A DNA stretch of 64,000 nucleotides, taken from NCBI GenBank assembly GCA_964543545.1, contig CAZIYT010000001.1, forward strand, positions 806,001 through 870,000. Direction: 5' to 3'. Below the pieces are notes generated by a model. The model was not told the origin of the DNA, searched no databases, and saw only the letters and a list, made by a program, of their open reading frames with translations. Made by a program: the position numbers and the translations under genes. This DNA comes from UBA4416 sp964543545. Its GTDB lineage: Bacteria; Bacteroidota; Bacteroidia; B-17B0; Aurantibacillaceae. Positions 52,043 to 61,625 of this stretch are shown here, in pieces. The stretch's first letter is position 1; each line of letters begins with the position of its first letter.

Positions 52043-54565
52043 TTATTTAGAGACGCTACAATGGTAGAGCGAAAAATATTTGAGCTCTGTGCCCGGTTTT
52101 AGCTTTTGGCCCATGCTTAGTTTCACCGTCTGTCCCGGTTCTATATTGATGAAGTTGTCGGAGAGGTCCAGCTCCTGCTGATCCGAAAACAGGTAGAGGT
52201 CTTTTACAAAGTGTCTGGCGCTGATACATAGCGTATCTTTTTCTTTGGAAAACGCGATGCTGATCCCCGGATCATACAGCAACAGCTCTTTGGGCTTTAC
52301 AAAAAAGAACTGGTTTTGAGTGATGGTGTTTCCACTGGCATCCCGGATGCTACAGGAGAGGTAGAGCTCCTGTTTTGAAAGCCCCTTCAGCTCGCTTTCT
52401 TTCAGGCGTGTATGGATCACGCTGCTGTTGGCGCCGATAAAAAGTGTATTCTGTTTATGGAGCAGGGTATCGCCTTTGGTATTTTTTAAGGTCATTCTGA
52501 ATACGCCCTGGTCCGTTGTGGCTTTGTCGGAAATCACAAAGACCTCATAGTCCGTTCCGTTTTTGTAAACGGAAACAGAGACATCGCCGAATAATTTTTT
52601 AGTTTCATAATACAGGGCTTTCGGCCGGGAGCTATTGTCCAGCGCGCTCCAGGACGTTACCGGCCAGCAATCGTTCAGCTGCCAGTAAAGCGTTCCCATG
52701 CAATAAGGTTTGGCTCTGCGATGAGCCTCTATGGCTGTTTTCATGGCATCGCGCTGCAGGAGCTGGGATACATAGATCAGTTTTTCAAATTCCGAAGGAA
52801 CAGGATAATCGCGTTCCATATAGGTTTGAATGGTCTGGTAGCCGGTGGGATGTTTTTGATGGGCTTTAAGGGCTGCGGAGTTAAGATGCAGATCATTTGT
52901 ATCGCAGAACGTTTTAAAAAGCGCGACCGATGGCATTCCCTGGAAGCCGTATTCGCTCATGAAGCGCCCTGTTTTTTTCTCATAGACATCAAAGGGCTCC
53001 ATGCCCCACCATACGCCCCAATAGTGTGCATCGCCCTGCACCAGGCTTTCCTTGCGCCCCCAGCCGATGGAGGGAGAGGATGGCCAGTAAGCCGTATGAG
53101 GATCGTATTGCTTCAGGATTCCGGGAATCGCCTCGTGAAACAGATGTGTATAATTGTTCCAGATGAGCGTGGAGTCTTTCGCAGAATATTTGTATTGCTT
53201 TTGCCAGCCCCAGTTATGCCAGCCTTCATCGATCTCATTGTTCCCGCACCAGAGAGCGAGGCAGGTATGATTCCTTAAGCGCCGGGCCTGCTGCGCCACT
53301 TCCTGTTTCACATTTTCCACAAAAGCCGTATCGCCCGGGTACATGGCGCAGGCAAACATCAGGTCCTGCCACACCAGGATTCCGTTCCGGTCGCATTGCT
53401 CATAGAAGGCCTCGTCCTCATAAAGCCCGCCGCCCCACACACGCAGCATGTTCATGTTGGCATCCTTCGCCAGTTTCACAAGGCCTTTGTAGTTACTGTC
53501 ACGAAGCTCCGTCACGAAGCTGTGCTGGGGAATGTAATTGGCGCCCTTCATAAAAACGGGTTTCCCGTTTAATCTGAAAAAGAAGGATTCTCCAAAGGCA
53601 TCTTTCTCTCTCACCAGCTCCAGCCGCTTTAAGCCGATTGCCAGGGATCTTTGATCCAGTAGTTTTCCGGACCGCTTGATGCTGAGCGTTGCGTGGTAGA
53701 GGTTGGCCTTTCCAAGTCCGTTCGTATACCAGAGCTCCGGCTTTGGGATGGTATAGTAAACGGTATCGCACTGAGTGCCTTTCCTGATGTGTAAGGTATA
53801 AGCCTTACGCGGCTGGTTGTTTGCGGGATCATCATTCAGGCCGAGTTGGAGCCCGACTTCCAGGCTCATGTCCTTTGTACTTTCAGTCTCTGTCACAAAG
53901 CCGATGCGGGCTGCGCTGTCATGCAGCTCCTGTATAAAATAATGGAGATCTTTGATGCGCACATCATCCCAGCCATTTAAATACACAGGCTTGTAGATGC
54001 CGCAGGTTACGAGCCGTGGCCCCCAGTCCCAGCCATACTGGTACTGGGCTTTCCGGGTAAACACTTTTTCGTCTCCCGGTAAGGTATAAGGCAAGGCGGC
54101 TGCTTCGGCTTTTCCTTTTTTTACCGCCGATTCAAACAGCACGCGCAGGTTGTTTTTGCCGGGCTTCAGCTGCTGCCGGATATCCACCGTCCAGTAACGG
54201 AACATATTGTTGCCCGTGAGAATCAGGCGATCATTTAAAAAGACCCGGGCATAGGTATCCAGCCCTTCGAATGTGAGTTCGACATGCGCGTGTTTCAGGA
54301 TCTCCTGATCCGCTTCAAAGCTGGTGCTGTATTCCCAGTCTTCCTGTTCGATCCATTGTACGCCGGCTTCATTGGTACCGTAGAAAGGATCTTTGATCAG
54401 GCCGTTGCGCAGAAGGTCGGTATGCACGGTTCCGGGAACCCTGGCGGGATGAAAGGCCTGCGTGCCTTTTTGCCGGAACTGCCAGTCGGCCTTCAACGGA
54501 AGCCGTACGTTTTGCCCGGGCATAAGCCCTGAAACAAATACGAGGATGATCCACCAGTGTTTCAT
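52043..54565 (-). CDS. GH2 beta-mannosidase
   Basis: About 840 residues. The signal peptide MKHWWIILVFVSGLMPGQN fixes the start at ATG 54565, whose ATG overlaps the cutC TGA stop (ATGA), so the two are translationally coupled. GH2 motifs: ARVPGTVHTDLLRNGLI, GLDTYARVFLNDRLI, KAQYQYGWDWGPRLVTCGIY (glycine-rich mannosidase block), acid/base WCGNNEIDEGW, nucleophile FMSEYGFQGMPS. The GWDWGPR and WCGNNE motifs indicate beta-mannosidase, which cleaves the Man-beta-1,4-GlcNAc bond of the N-glycan core. A longer frame begins at 54661 but is inside cutC. Confidence 0.9.
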   Translation of the reverse strand: MKHWWIILVFVSGLMPGQNVRLPLKADWQFRQKGTQAFHPARVPGTVHTDLLRNGLIKDPFYGTNEAGVQWIEQEDWEYSTSFEADQEILKHAHVELTFEGLDTYARVFLNDRLILTGNNMFRYWTVDIRQQLKPGKNNLRVLFESAVKKGKAEAAALPYTLPGDEKVFTRKAQYQYGWDWGPRLVTCGIYKPVYLNGWDDVRIKDLHYFIQELHDSAARIGFVTETESTKDMSLEVGLQLGLNDDPANNQPRKAYTLHIRKGTQCDTVYYTIPKPELWYTNGLGKANLYHATLSIKRSGKLLDQRSLAIGLKRLELVREKDAFGESFFFRLNGKPVFMKGANYIPQHSFVTELRDSNYKGLVKLAKDANMNMLRVWGGGLYEDEAFYEQCDRNGILVWQDLMFACAMYPGDTAFVENVKQEVAQQARRLRNHTCLALWCGNNEIDEGWHNWGWQKQYKYSAKDSTLIWNNYTHLFHEAIPGILKQYDPHTAYWPSSPSIGWGRKESLVQGDAHYWGVWWGMEPFDVYEKKTGRFMSEYGFQGMPSVALFKTFCDTNDLHLNSAALKAHQKHPTGYQTIQTYMERDYPVPSEFEKLIYVSQLLQRDAMKTAIEAHRRAKPYCMGTLYWQLNDCWPVTSWSALDNSSRPKALYYETKKLFGDVSVSVYKNGTDYEVFVISDKATTDQGVFRMTLKNTKGDTLLHKQNTLFIGANSSVIHTRLKESELKGLSKQELYLSCSIRDASGNTITQNQFFFVKPKELLLYDPGISIAFSKEKDTLCISARHFVKDLYLFSDQQELDLSDNFINIEPGQTVKLSMGQKLKPGTELKYFSLYHCSVSK

Positions 54566-55257
54566 GCTTCCTGTTTCAACTGCCTGATGATGGATTTCAA
54601 TTCTTCGGGATCCAGCTGCCCGCCGGCTTTTGTGATGGCTGCCGTATGAAACTCCCTGCATCCTGTAGAAGCCACGAGCATCGCGATATTGTTGCTGCGA
54701 ATGCCTCCACCCGGCATGATGGTGATCTGTTTGCCGTAATGTTTTTGTAATGCCTTCAATTGTGCCATGCCTTCAGGTGCAGAGGCTTTGCCTCCGGAGC
54801 TGAGCACTCTTGCGAAGCCCAGCGCTATGAGCTGTTCCACACCTTGATGTAGATCGGTGCAGGCATCGATGGCGCGGTGGAAGTTGCAGGACATCCGTCC
54901 TGCCAGCTCCACAAACGAGGCGCAGGCCATGGCGTTGATGGTATGATCAGGATGTAAAGCGCCGGTCACGATTCCATCAATTCCCTGCTCCCTGCAAAAA
55001 AGAAGGTCTTGTTTCATAAGCTCTAGTTCTTCCGCGGTGTACACGAAATTTCCGGCCCGTGGCCGGATGATCACATGCAGAGGAATGCTTAAGCGTTCTT
55101 TTACTCTTAGGATATCGTCCCTCAAAGGCGTGACGCCTCCGCTGCTGTAATCGCTGCAAAACTCGATCCGGTCTGCACCGGCCTGCTCGGCAATGAAACA
55201 GGATCCCACATCGAAGCAGGCAACTTCCAGTATATTATGGGAGGTAGCTTTTAGCAT
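54562..55257 (-). CDS. cutC: CutC-family protein
   Basis: About 231 residues. TIM-barrel family CutC: ILEVACFDVGSCFIAEQAGADRIEFC, GGVTPLRDDILRVKE, HVIIRPRAGNFVYT, GIVTGALHPDH, FHRAID, LSSGGKASAPEG, IMPGGGIRSNN. Named for copper homeostasis in E. coli, but that role is disputed; its repeated presence in glycan-degradation loci suggests a sugar-related function. Start ATG 55257 (MLKATSHN) overlaps the end of the glycosylasparaginase gene by 23 bases. Linked to GH2 by an ATGA overlap. Confidence 0.88.
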   Translation of the reverse strand: MLKATSHNILEVACFDVGSCFIAEQAGADRIEFCSDYSSGGVTPLRDDILRVKERLSIPLHVIIRPRAGNFVYTAEELELMKQDLLFCREQGIDGIVTGALHPDHTINAMACASFVELAGRMSCNFHRAIDACTDLHQGVEQLIALGFARVLSSGGKASAPEGMAQLKALQKHYGKQITIMPGGGIRSNNIAMLVASTGCREFHTAAITKAGGQLDPEELKSIIRQLKQEA

Positions 55258-56230
55258 CAACCAATTCGTTAGAGATGTTGGAAGAATAGACGGCGTAGTT
55301 GAAGCCTTTTTGCAGGCAGAAAGCGCCATGCTCTCCTTTTTTGTTGATGGCGATAAATCCTACCTGTAGCTCCGCAAGCTCTTTGTTCCTGAGCTTCGTG
55401 ATGGCGGCAATCCTCTCCACGGCCTTCTTACAGGCGGCTTCCGGCGAATGGCCCTGGCGCATCAGCTCCACAACCGTATGTGCCCCTACCACCCGGCAGA
55501 TGTCTTCACCCTGGCCGGTGGCCGTGGCAGCGCCTACTTCATTGTCTATAAATAATCCGGAGCCGATGATGGGTGAATCACCTACGCGGCCGTGCATTTT
55601 GAAAGCCATGCCACTGGTAGAGCAGGCGCCTGATAAATTTCCGTTCATGTCCATGGCGATCATGCCGATGGTATCATGGTTTTCGATATTCGCCTTGGGC
55701 TTGTACTCACTGGTTTTCAGCCATTCCTTCCACTCCTCTTCGGATGCTTTTACCAGCAGGTTTTGTTTGGTAAAGCCCTGTGTCAAGGCAAAGTCGAGGG
55801 CCCCTTCTCCACAGAGCATGGTGTGCGGGGTTTTCTCCATCACGGCCCTGGCTACAGAAATGGGGTGCATGATGTGCTCGAGGCATACCACCGAACCGAT
55901 ATTGAAAGACTCGTCCATGATGCAGGCATCGAGTGTTACCTTGCCATCGCGGTCGGGCCTGCCGCCATAGCCCACGCTGCGCTCGTTGGGATCAGCCTCC
56001 GTGAGCTTCACGCCGGCTTCCACGGCATCCAGGGCGCGGCCCTTGTTGGAGAGCACTTTCCAGGCTTCGGCATTAGCTTGTACACCAAATCTCCAGGTAG
56101 AAAGCACAATGGGTTTGATGGTGGCCGTTGTATGCTCTGTCAGCAGCTCGCCGGCTTTACTTTTATTGAAAGCCAGCAGAGAGGTGAGCAGTGTGCCGAG
56201 CTTAATGAATTGTCGTCTGTTTGATTCCAT
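55235..56230 (-). CDS. N4-(beta-N-acetylglucosaminyl)-L-asparaginase
   Basis: 331 residues, Ntn-hydrolase that splits GlcNAc from Asn. The start MESNRRQFIKLGTLLTSLLAF looks like a Tat-type twin-Arg signal, so it is probably exported. The autoprocessing nucleophile Thr is in NHDTIGMIAMD; other conserved blocks are GGRPDRDGKVTLDACIMDE, GEGALDFALTQGF, CSTSGMAFKMHGRVGDSPIIG and ATATGQGEDICR. ATG 56230 is preferred over the 10-residue longer frame; it lies 5 bases after the GH20 stop. Confidence 0.92.
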   Translation of the reverse strand: MESNRRQFIKLGTLLTSLLAFNKSKAGELLTEHTTATIKPIVLSTWRFGVQANAEAWKVLSNKGRALDAVEAGVKLTEADPNERSVGYGGRPDRDGKVTLDACIMDESFNIGSVVCLEHIMHPISVARAVMEKTPHTMLCGEGALDFALTQGFTKQNLLVKASEEEWKEWLKTSEYKPKANIENHDTIGMIAMDMNGNLSGACSTSGMAFKMHGRVGDSPIIGSGLFIDNEVGAATATGQGEDICRVVGAHTVVELMRQGHSPEAACKKAVERIAAITKLRNKELAELQVGFIAINKKGEHGAFCLQKGFNYAVYSSNISNELVDAKSYLP

Positions 56231-56235
56231 GATGA

Positions 56236-58530
56236 TTATCTGATGATGATCTCGTCGCAAAAGAGCCAGGCATTTTCTCCTGCGCCTGGCTTGCCGCCCG
56301 GGATTTTCCCACGATTCTTAGCGATGATTTTAATATAAGCTGCATTTACACGGTTCACGGAGACCTTTACAAAACGCCCCCTGGTGAGATTGATTTCCGC
56401 TTTGCCAAGGCTGTAATAACTGATGCCATTGGTGGAGGCAAATACTTCTACACGCTCGGGGAAATAGATCCAGCTAAGCTCTTCGTCGAGAAAACCAACT
56501 TCGATCTCATGAATGTCTTCAGACTTTTCGAACCGAATAACCGCTTCCATATCATTTCCATTCCAGCCCAGCCACTGCTCATTGATTCGTGGTGAAGACC
56601 CTGTCTCTGCATTAACGAGTGTAAAAGCGCCTCCTGTACTGTAAGATTTATGCGGTGCCTCTTTAAAGAAGACAGAAGCATTGGTGGCTTTGTTGATGTG
56701 ATAGCTACCGCTCATGACGCTTCCTTTCATTTCCCCGTTTTTAAATAAGGCACTCTTTACTATGAGGTCTTTGCTGATGGGAATGGGCTGCTGATACAGA
56801 CTGGCATCAGGCCCAGGCGTCGTACCATCTGTTGTGTAACGGATCTCTCCCAGCATGGCGTTGGCCTTCAGCTCTAAGCTCACGCTTCCGGCTTTACCGG
56901 AAGGAACAATTTTAGCCGCTATCCTGTAAAGTGATTTGGCATAGTTATATCCCAACAGGTCCAATAACAGAAAATGTTTTTGAATGCGAACGAGGAAATC
57001 CGTTTCATTCCGGAGCTCTTTAGGAGTCCATACTACCTCGGCCAGGGCTGCCATACGCGGGAGCACCATATATTCCACATGTTTCTCATTCAGCATATAT
57101 TCCGTCCACACATTGGCCTGCGCGCCCATGATGTAGGGTTGTTCTTCCGCTTTCAAGGTTTCGGGTACAGGCTCGAAGGCATATACTTTTTCGAGAGGGA
57201 CGTAACCTCCGATGGCCAGGGGCTCGCCTGCCGGCGAAGCCTGGTAATAATCGAAATAGCAATGCGAGCCGGGCGACATTACCACCGGGTGTTTCTGGCG
57301 CGCAGCAGCAATGCCTCCTTCCAGGCCTTGCCAGCTCATCACCGCGGCATTGGGAGCGAGGCCTCCTTCCAGGATCTCATCCCAACCGATAATTTTCCGG
57401 CCTTTCGAGCTCACATATTTCTCCATGCGCTTAATAAAATAGCTTTGCAGCTCATGCTCGTCTTTGAGTTTTTCCCGTTTGATCACTCCCTGGCAGCCAG
57501 GGCAAACTTTCCACCTGGTCTTGGGCGATTCATCGCCGCCGATGTGAATGTATTTTCCCGGAAACAGGAGAATCACTTCGTCCAGCACATGCTCTAAAAA
57601 GGAGAACACAGAATCTTTGGTGCAAAACACATCTTCAAATACGCCCCAGCCTTTTTCTACCTCAAGCTGTTTACCGGTGCAGGATAGCCAGGGATAAGAC
57701 GCAATCGCCGCCACGGCATGGCCCGGCATTTCGATTTCCGGAACCACAGTGATGTGTCTTTTAGCCGCATAGGCTACTACTTCTTTGATCTCTTCCTGCG
57801 TGTAGAATCCGCCATAAGGGATACTGTCATACTCCTGGTTGCTGTAGCGGCCCACCATCGTTCCTTTTCTCCGGGCACCGGTGCGCGTGAGCTCCGGGTA
57901 GCGCCTGATCTCTATTCTCCAGCCCTGGTCGTCGGTAAGATGCCAGTGAAAGGTGTTCATCTTGTATAAGGCAATCAGATCGATGTAGCGTTTGATAAAG
58001 CTCAGCGGAAAAAAGTGACGGCATACATCGAGGTGCATGCCGCGCCACTGAAAGCGTGGCGCATCTTTGATCTGCACGCAGGAAACAAGCAAGGGCTTGT
58101 TCGGTTTCACAGGGAGCAGCTGCGCAAGGCTTTGCAAGGCATAAAAATTTCCGGCACCGGTAGTCTTCGCGGTGATCCGTATTTTCTTGCGTTCTACATG
58201 GAGCTCATAGCCCTCGTCCTCTGCCTTTGCTTGCGTAGGCTCTTCAAAGAGGATGTAATTGCTTTCGGGCGCTGTCGCAACAACTTTCAGGCTTGTGTGA
58301 TAATGCGTTTCCAGGTATTGGTTGAACCAGTTGATATCCTCCTGTAAGGAAGGAGAGCTTCCGGCAACGATCTTTGTTTCTGCAGAGAGTGTAAAGCTTC
58401 CCGGTGCTGTAATGATCTCTTTGGGTTTGGGAATAATGGCAGCTGCGCCCGGCGATCCCGCCTGCGGAAAAGCGGTAGTGCATATGGCCAGCAGGCCGGA
58501 TAAAAGCAGGCTATTCCTCTTCCTCATCAT
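56236..58530 (-). CDS. GH20 beta-N-acetylhexosaminidase
   Basis: 764 residues with a signal peptide (MMRKRNSLLLSGLLAICTTAF). A GH20b N-terminal domain precedes the TIM barrel: GMHLDVCRHFFPLSFIKRYID, FHWHLTDDQGWRIEI, VPEIEMPGHAVAAIASYPWL, YIHIGGDESPKTRW with the catalytic Asp-Glu pair, and VMSWQGLEGG. After it come a chitobiase-type C-terminal module (LGEIRYTTDGTTPGPD) and a discoidin-like carbohydrate-binding domain (SPRINEQWLGWNGNDMEAVI). It should remove terminal GlcNAc or the chitobiose core GlcNAc. Overlaps the upstream small gene by 20 bases. Confidence 0.93.
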   Translation of the reverse strand: MMRKRNSLLLSGLLAICTTAFPQAGSPGAAAIIPKPKEIITAPGSFTLSAETKIVAGSSPSLQEDINWFNQYLETHYHTSLKVVATAPESNYILFEEPTQAKAEDEGYELHVERKKIRITAKTTGAGNFYALQSLAQLLPVKPNKPLLVSCVQIKDAPRFQWRGMHLDVCRHFFPLSFIKRYIDLIALYKMNTFHWHLTDDQGWRIEIRRYPELTRTGARRKGTMVGRYSNQEYDSIPYGGFYTQEEIKEVVAYAAKRHITVVPEIEMPGHAVAAIASYPWLSCTGKQLEVEKGWGVFEDVFCTKDSVFSFLEHVLDEVILLFPGKYIHIGGDESPKTRWKVCPGCQGVIKREKLKDEHELQSYFIKRMEKYVSSKGRKIIGWDEILEGGLAPNAAVMSWQGLEGGIAAARQKHPVVMSPGSHCYFDYYQASPAGEPLAIGGYVPLEKVYAFEPVPETLKAEEQPYIMGAQANVWTEYMLNEKHVEYMVLPRMAALAEVVWTPKELRNETDFLVRIQKHFLLLDLLGYNYAKSLYRIAAKIVPSGKAGSVSLELKANAMLGEIRYTTDGTTPGPDASLYQQPIPISKDLIVKSALFKNGEMKGSVMSGSYHINKATNASVFFKEAPHKSYSTGGAFTLVNAETGSSPRINEQWLGWNGNDMEAVIRFEKSEDIHEIEVGFLDEELSWIYFPERVEVFASTNGISYYSLGKAEINLTRGRFVKVSVNRVNAAYIKIIAKNRGKIPGGKPGAGENAWLFCDEIIIR

Positions 58531-58963
58531 TAAGCAGTGACAATAATTCTTCAGGATAATCTTCTTTCAGGATATAAACGCCCGTCATGGGGTTTACCAC
58601 TTCGCGGACGCTCTTGAGCTGCACGTTGAAGAATAGTTCGTTTTTGCCGTCGATCTTCTCCGTTTTGCTGATGGCTTTTTTCGAAAAAGGCAGGAGTGTC
58701 ACAGAGCCATTGTCCATCGTGCATTCCAGTACCGTCATATCCGGGATTTCAAAACAAAATTCCTCATCATCCGGATAGAGTCCTTTCAATAAATAGGTGG
58801 TATTATTGATCACCTTAAAATTGCTGACATTGCCCTGCACTTCGAATTCATCTTCCCAGAGGTATTTGATGTTGTCTTCGGTTTCGTCGCCCTCGTTATC
58901 CTTATCGGCGTAGGCCTGGTTGAATTTCGAATTGACGAGCTTTACATTGATGGTTACTTTCAT
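58511..58963 (-). CDS. Small acidic hypothetical protein in the glycan cluster
   Basis: 150 residues, no signal peptide or membrane segment; beta-rich with an acidic tail (SLLNDEEEE). Recurring pattern: MKVTINVKLVNSKFNQAYADK, WEDEFEVQGNVSNFKVI, LPFSKKAISKTEKIDGKNEL. Not recognised. It lies between the sugar importer (15 bases upstream) and GH20 (20-base overlap), so it is part of the operon, but a link to glycan use is unproven. Confidence 0.65.
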   Translation of the reverse strand: MKVTINVKLVNSKFNQAYADKDNEGDETEDNIKYLWEDEFEVQGNVSNFKVINNTTYLLKGLYPDDEEFCFEIPDMTVLECTMDNGSVTLLPFSKKAISKTEKIDGKNELFFNVQLKSVREVVNPMTGVYILKEDYPEELLSLLNDEEEE

Positions 58964-58978
58964 GATCGGTTCTTAATT

Positions 58979-60388
58979 TTAGTGGGCCGTGCCGTTAGCG
59001 GTTTTCAGCTCGACACCTTGTTTTTTGAAAATAGAATTTACTTTGAAGGCGTACCACGCGAGGTAAGCGAAGCAAAAGAGGGTAACGATGTAAGAGCGGT
59101 GAGGGTTGATCGTATCTGCCAGGAATCCCTGGAAGGGCGGGATCACCGCGCCCCCGAGGATCATCATCACGAGGAGGGAAGAGCCCTGGTTGGTATATTT
59201 TCCCAATCCGTTGATGGCTAGTGCAAAAATGCAGGGCCACATCACCGAGCAGAACAGGCCGCCGCTGATAAAGGAATACAGGGCCAGGTTGCCCGTGCTC
59301 AGCAGGCCGATGGCCATCATCACACAGGCCGTGAGGCTCAGCACCATTAAGGTGCGCGCCGGGTGATCGCCCGAGAGAATGAAGATGGCTGTAGCGATGA
59401 GGATGTAAGGAATGTAATAGAGGTAGTCGTCGACCTTGCTGCCGCGCAGGTAATTGACACCGTAGATGACCAGAAAGGCTACCAGCGGCGTGATAATCTG
59501 CATCACCACTTTCATGGTCTTACTGAAATTGAAAACCGTGAGAGCGCCCGTCCAGCGGCCGATCATGAGGCTTCCCCAATACAGGGAAATGAAATGAGAG
59601 ATCTTGGTGTGGTCGATGCCTTTGATCTCGGGCATAGCCAGCAAGGCGCCCATGTTACTTTGGATGGTCACTTCCACGCCCACATACACAAAAATAGCGA
59701 TCATGCCCAGCGTGAGCTGTGGGTATTTCAAAGCGCCGAGGTCTTTATCGAGCTTCTCTGTGCTGGTCAATACAGGCAGTTTGGAGAACCACAGGATTGT
59801 GGCGCATAAGAGAAATAAGGCGAATAAAACGAGCGCAGGAATCTTCACGGCTTCCAGGCTGCTGTCGGCGGCGGCCGGAGCATTGATGTTGCCGAAAAGG
59901 GCATAGCTCAGGATCACCGGGCCGATGGTGGTTCCGAAGGAGTTGATGCCGCCGGCAAGGCTGAGGCGGTGTGCGCCGGTTTCCTTCGCACCGAAATTAA
60001 TAACAAAAGGATTGGCAACAATTTGCTGCAGGGCAAAGCCGAGGCCGATCACAAAGAGCGCGCAAAGCAGCAGGGGATAGGAGTTGGAGCTTGCCGCCGG
60101 AATGAAGAACAGGGAGCCAACCGCTGAGATCAGCAAGCCGAGGATCAGCGCCTTTTTGTAACCGATCTTATCGATGGGATCGCCCATCGCGCGTGAGGCG
60201 ATGAAATAAATGATGGAGCCTATGAAATAAGCGGCATAGAAGGCCAGGTCTACCAGCTGCGACTGGAATTGCGTGAGCGTGAATTTCTCTTTGAAGAGAG
60301 GAATTAAAATGCCGTTGCTGGCCGCCACAAAGCCCCAGAAAAAGAACACGCTGATGAGCGCGACAAAAGATGATTGTAGTTTCTGCAT
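58979..60388 (-). CDS. Sugar MFS importer, FucP/NagP-like
   Basis: 469 residues with 12 predicted membrane helices. FucP/NagP hallmarks: FFFWGFVAASNGILIPLFK, QLVDLAFYAAYFIGSIIYF, GYKKALILGLLISAVGSLFF, LGFALQQIVANPFVINFG, GGINSFGTTIGPVIL. Such symporters bring in fucose, GlcNAc or other hexoses. Its placement as the first gene of a glycan-degradation unit that releases GlcNAc supports a NagP-type GlcNAc importer, by inference. Divergent from the RlmI-like gene. Confidence 0.85.
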   Translation of the reverse strand: MQKLQSSFVALISVFFFWGFVAASNGILIPLFKEKFTLTQFQSQLVDLAFYAAYFIGSIIYFIASRAMGDPIDKIGYKKALILGLLISAVGSLFFIPAASSNSYPLLLCALFVIGLGFALQQIVANPFVINFGAKETGAHRLSLAGGINSFGTTIGPVILSYALFGNINAPAAADSSLEAVKIPALVLFALFLLCATILWFSKLPVLTSTEKLDKDLGALKYPQLTLGMIAIFVYVGVEVTIQSNMGALLAMPEIKGIDHTKISHFISLYWGSLMIGRWTGALTVFNFSKTMKVVMQIITPLVAFLVIYGVNYLRGSKVDDYLYYIPYILIATAIFILSGDHPARTLMVLSLTACVMMAIGLLSTGNLALYSFISGGLFCSVMWPCIFALAINGLGKYTNQGSSLLVMMILGGAVIPPFQGFLADTINPHRSYIVTLFCFAYLAWYAFKVNSIFKKQGVELKTANGTAH

Positions 60389-60464
60389 ATTAATCTAAAG
60401 TAGAGATTTTTATCCCGACATCATAGGGTACTAAATCCTTTTATTAACAAGTCTTGTTTTACTT

Positions 60465-60476
60465 CTTTCATGAAAG
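60465..60476. promoter_or_regulatory. 12-bp palindrome between divergent transcripts
   Basis: CTTTCATGAAAG is a perfect palindrome in the 126-base divergent region of the sugar importer and the methyltransferase gene; it could be a regulator site for either. Confidence 0.3.
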
Positions 60477-60514
60477 TTTTCCGATAATAGCGCTTAATTT
60501 GATACTTTCACCTC

Positions 60515-61402
60515 ATGGAATTATTGACCCCAACTCACTGGAAGGACTACGAATTACTGGACTGCGGCGATTTTGAAAAGCTGGAGCGCTTCGGTAAATT
60601 CATTACGATACGCCCGGAGCCTCAGGCCGTGTGGAAAAAAGTATATTCAAACAGCGAGTGGGAAAAACAGGCACATGTGAAATTCGTGCCTAAGAGCAGC
60701 TCGAGCGGCGACTGGAAGATGTTGAAAAAAATGCCGGAGCAATGGCCGATCTCTTACGGCCTGGAAAATGAGAACAGCGGAAAAACAAGTGAGATTGTCT
60801 TCCGTCTTGGGCTTACCTCTTTCAAGCATGTGGGCATCTTTCCGGAGCAGGCCTGCAACTGGGACGTGATTTATAATTTCCTGCAGCCACTGGAAAAGCC
60901 CAAATTCCTGAACCTCTTTGCCTATACCGGTGGGGCGAGCCTTGCCGCGAGAGCCGCAGGCGCTGATGTCACCCATGTGGACAGCATCAAGCAGGTGGTG
61001 AACTGGGCCAATGAAAACATGCAGAAGTCGGGCCTGGATAATATCCGCTGGATGATCGACGATGCGCTGAAGTTTACTAAAAAAGAGCAAAGACGTGGAA
61101 ACCTGTACCAGGGCATTATCCTCGATCCGCCGGCTTTTGGTCACGGACCCAACGGTGAGAAATGGAAGCTGGAAGATAATATCCTGGAAATGATAGACAG
61201 CGTGCTGCAGATCGTAGATCCGAAACAGCATTTGCTGATCCTGAACGCCTATTCACTGGGCTTTTCGGCCCTGGTGCCCGAAAATTTGCTGAGCCCTTTC
61301 GCCAATAAACATAAATCCGGTCTGAGTATCGGGGAGCTGTACTTAAATGCCAAAAGCGGGGTGAAGCTTCCGTTGGGTGTTTGGGGCAGACTGATGAAAT
61401 AA
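60515..61402 (+). CDS. SAM-dependent methyltransferase, RlmI/RlmL-type
   Basis: 295 residues. N-terminal substrate-binding part (CGDFEKLERFGKFITIRPEP) then a Rossmann methyltransferase domain: FLNLFAYTGGASLAARAAGA (motif I), VDSIKQVVNWANENMQKSGL, DDALKF, and the target motif ILDPPAFGHGPNG (DPPAF). The DPPxF/Y motif points to N- or C-methylation of rRNA bases, as in RlmI, RlmL or RsmC. The exact position modified cannot be told. Confidence 0.85.
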   Translation: MELLTPTHWKDYELLDCGDFEKLERFGKFITIRPEPQAVWKKVYSNSEWEKQAHVKFVPKSSSSGDWKMLKKMPEQWPISYGLENENSGKTSEIVFRLGLTSFKHVGIFPEQACNWDVIYNFLQPLEKPKFLNLFAYTGGASLAARAAGADVTHVDSIKQVVNWANENMQKSGLDNIRWMIDDALKFTKKEQRRGNLYQGIILDPPAFGHGPNGEKWKLEDNILEMIDSVLQIVDPKQHLLILNAYSLGFSALVPENLLSPFANKHKSGLSIGELYLNAKSGVKLPLGVWGRLMK

Positions 61403-61625
61403 TAGGCTGTCACATCGAGTGCTGGCCGCCTGTTCTTTGCGGACAATGTATCGAGATGTGATTAGGAGCGGGTTCTCATGCTGTCGTTCCTGATACGATT
61501 TTGCAAAGGAGATCGCAAAATCACTCGAACTGACCTTGAGATTAGAATGACGTTCTTAAAAAGAAAATCTGCGACATCAGCGTGATTTGCGGGAACAAAA
61601 AGTTGTCTAAAGTATTAATACATCT
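61403..61625. other. Intergenic region with degenerate hairpins
   Basis: No credible gene. GATTTTGC/GCAAAATC (61497-61504 and 61515-61522) forms an 8-bp stem; TCACATC near 61410 pairs with GATGTGA near 61455. Words such as AATCTGCGACATCAGCGTG near 61566 resemble relics of dispersed Bacteroidota repeats. Possible stem-loop terminators lack T tracts. Confidence 0.4.
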
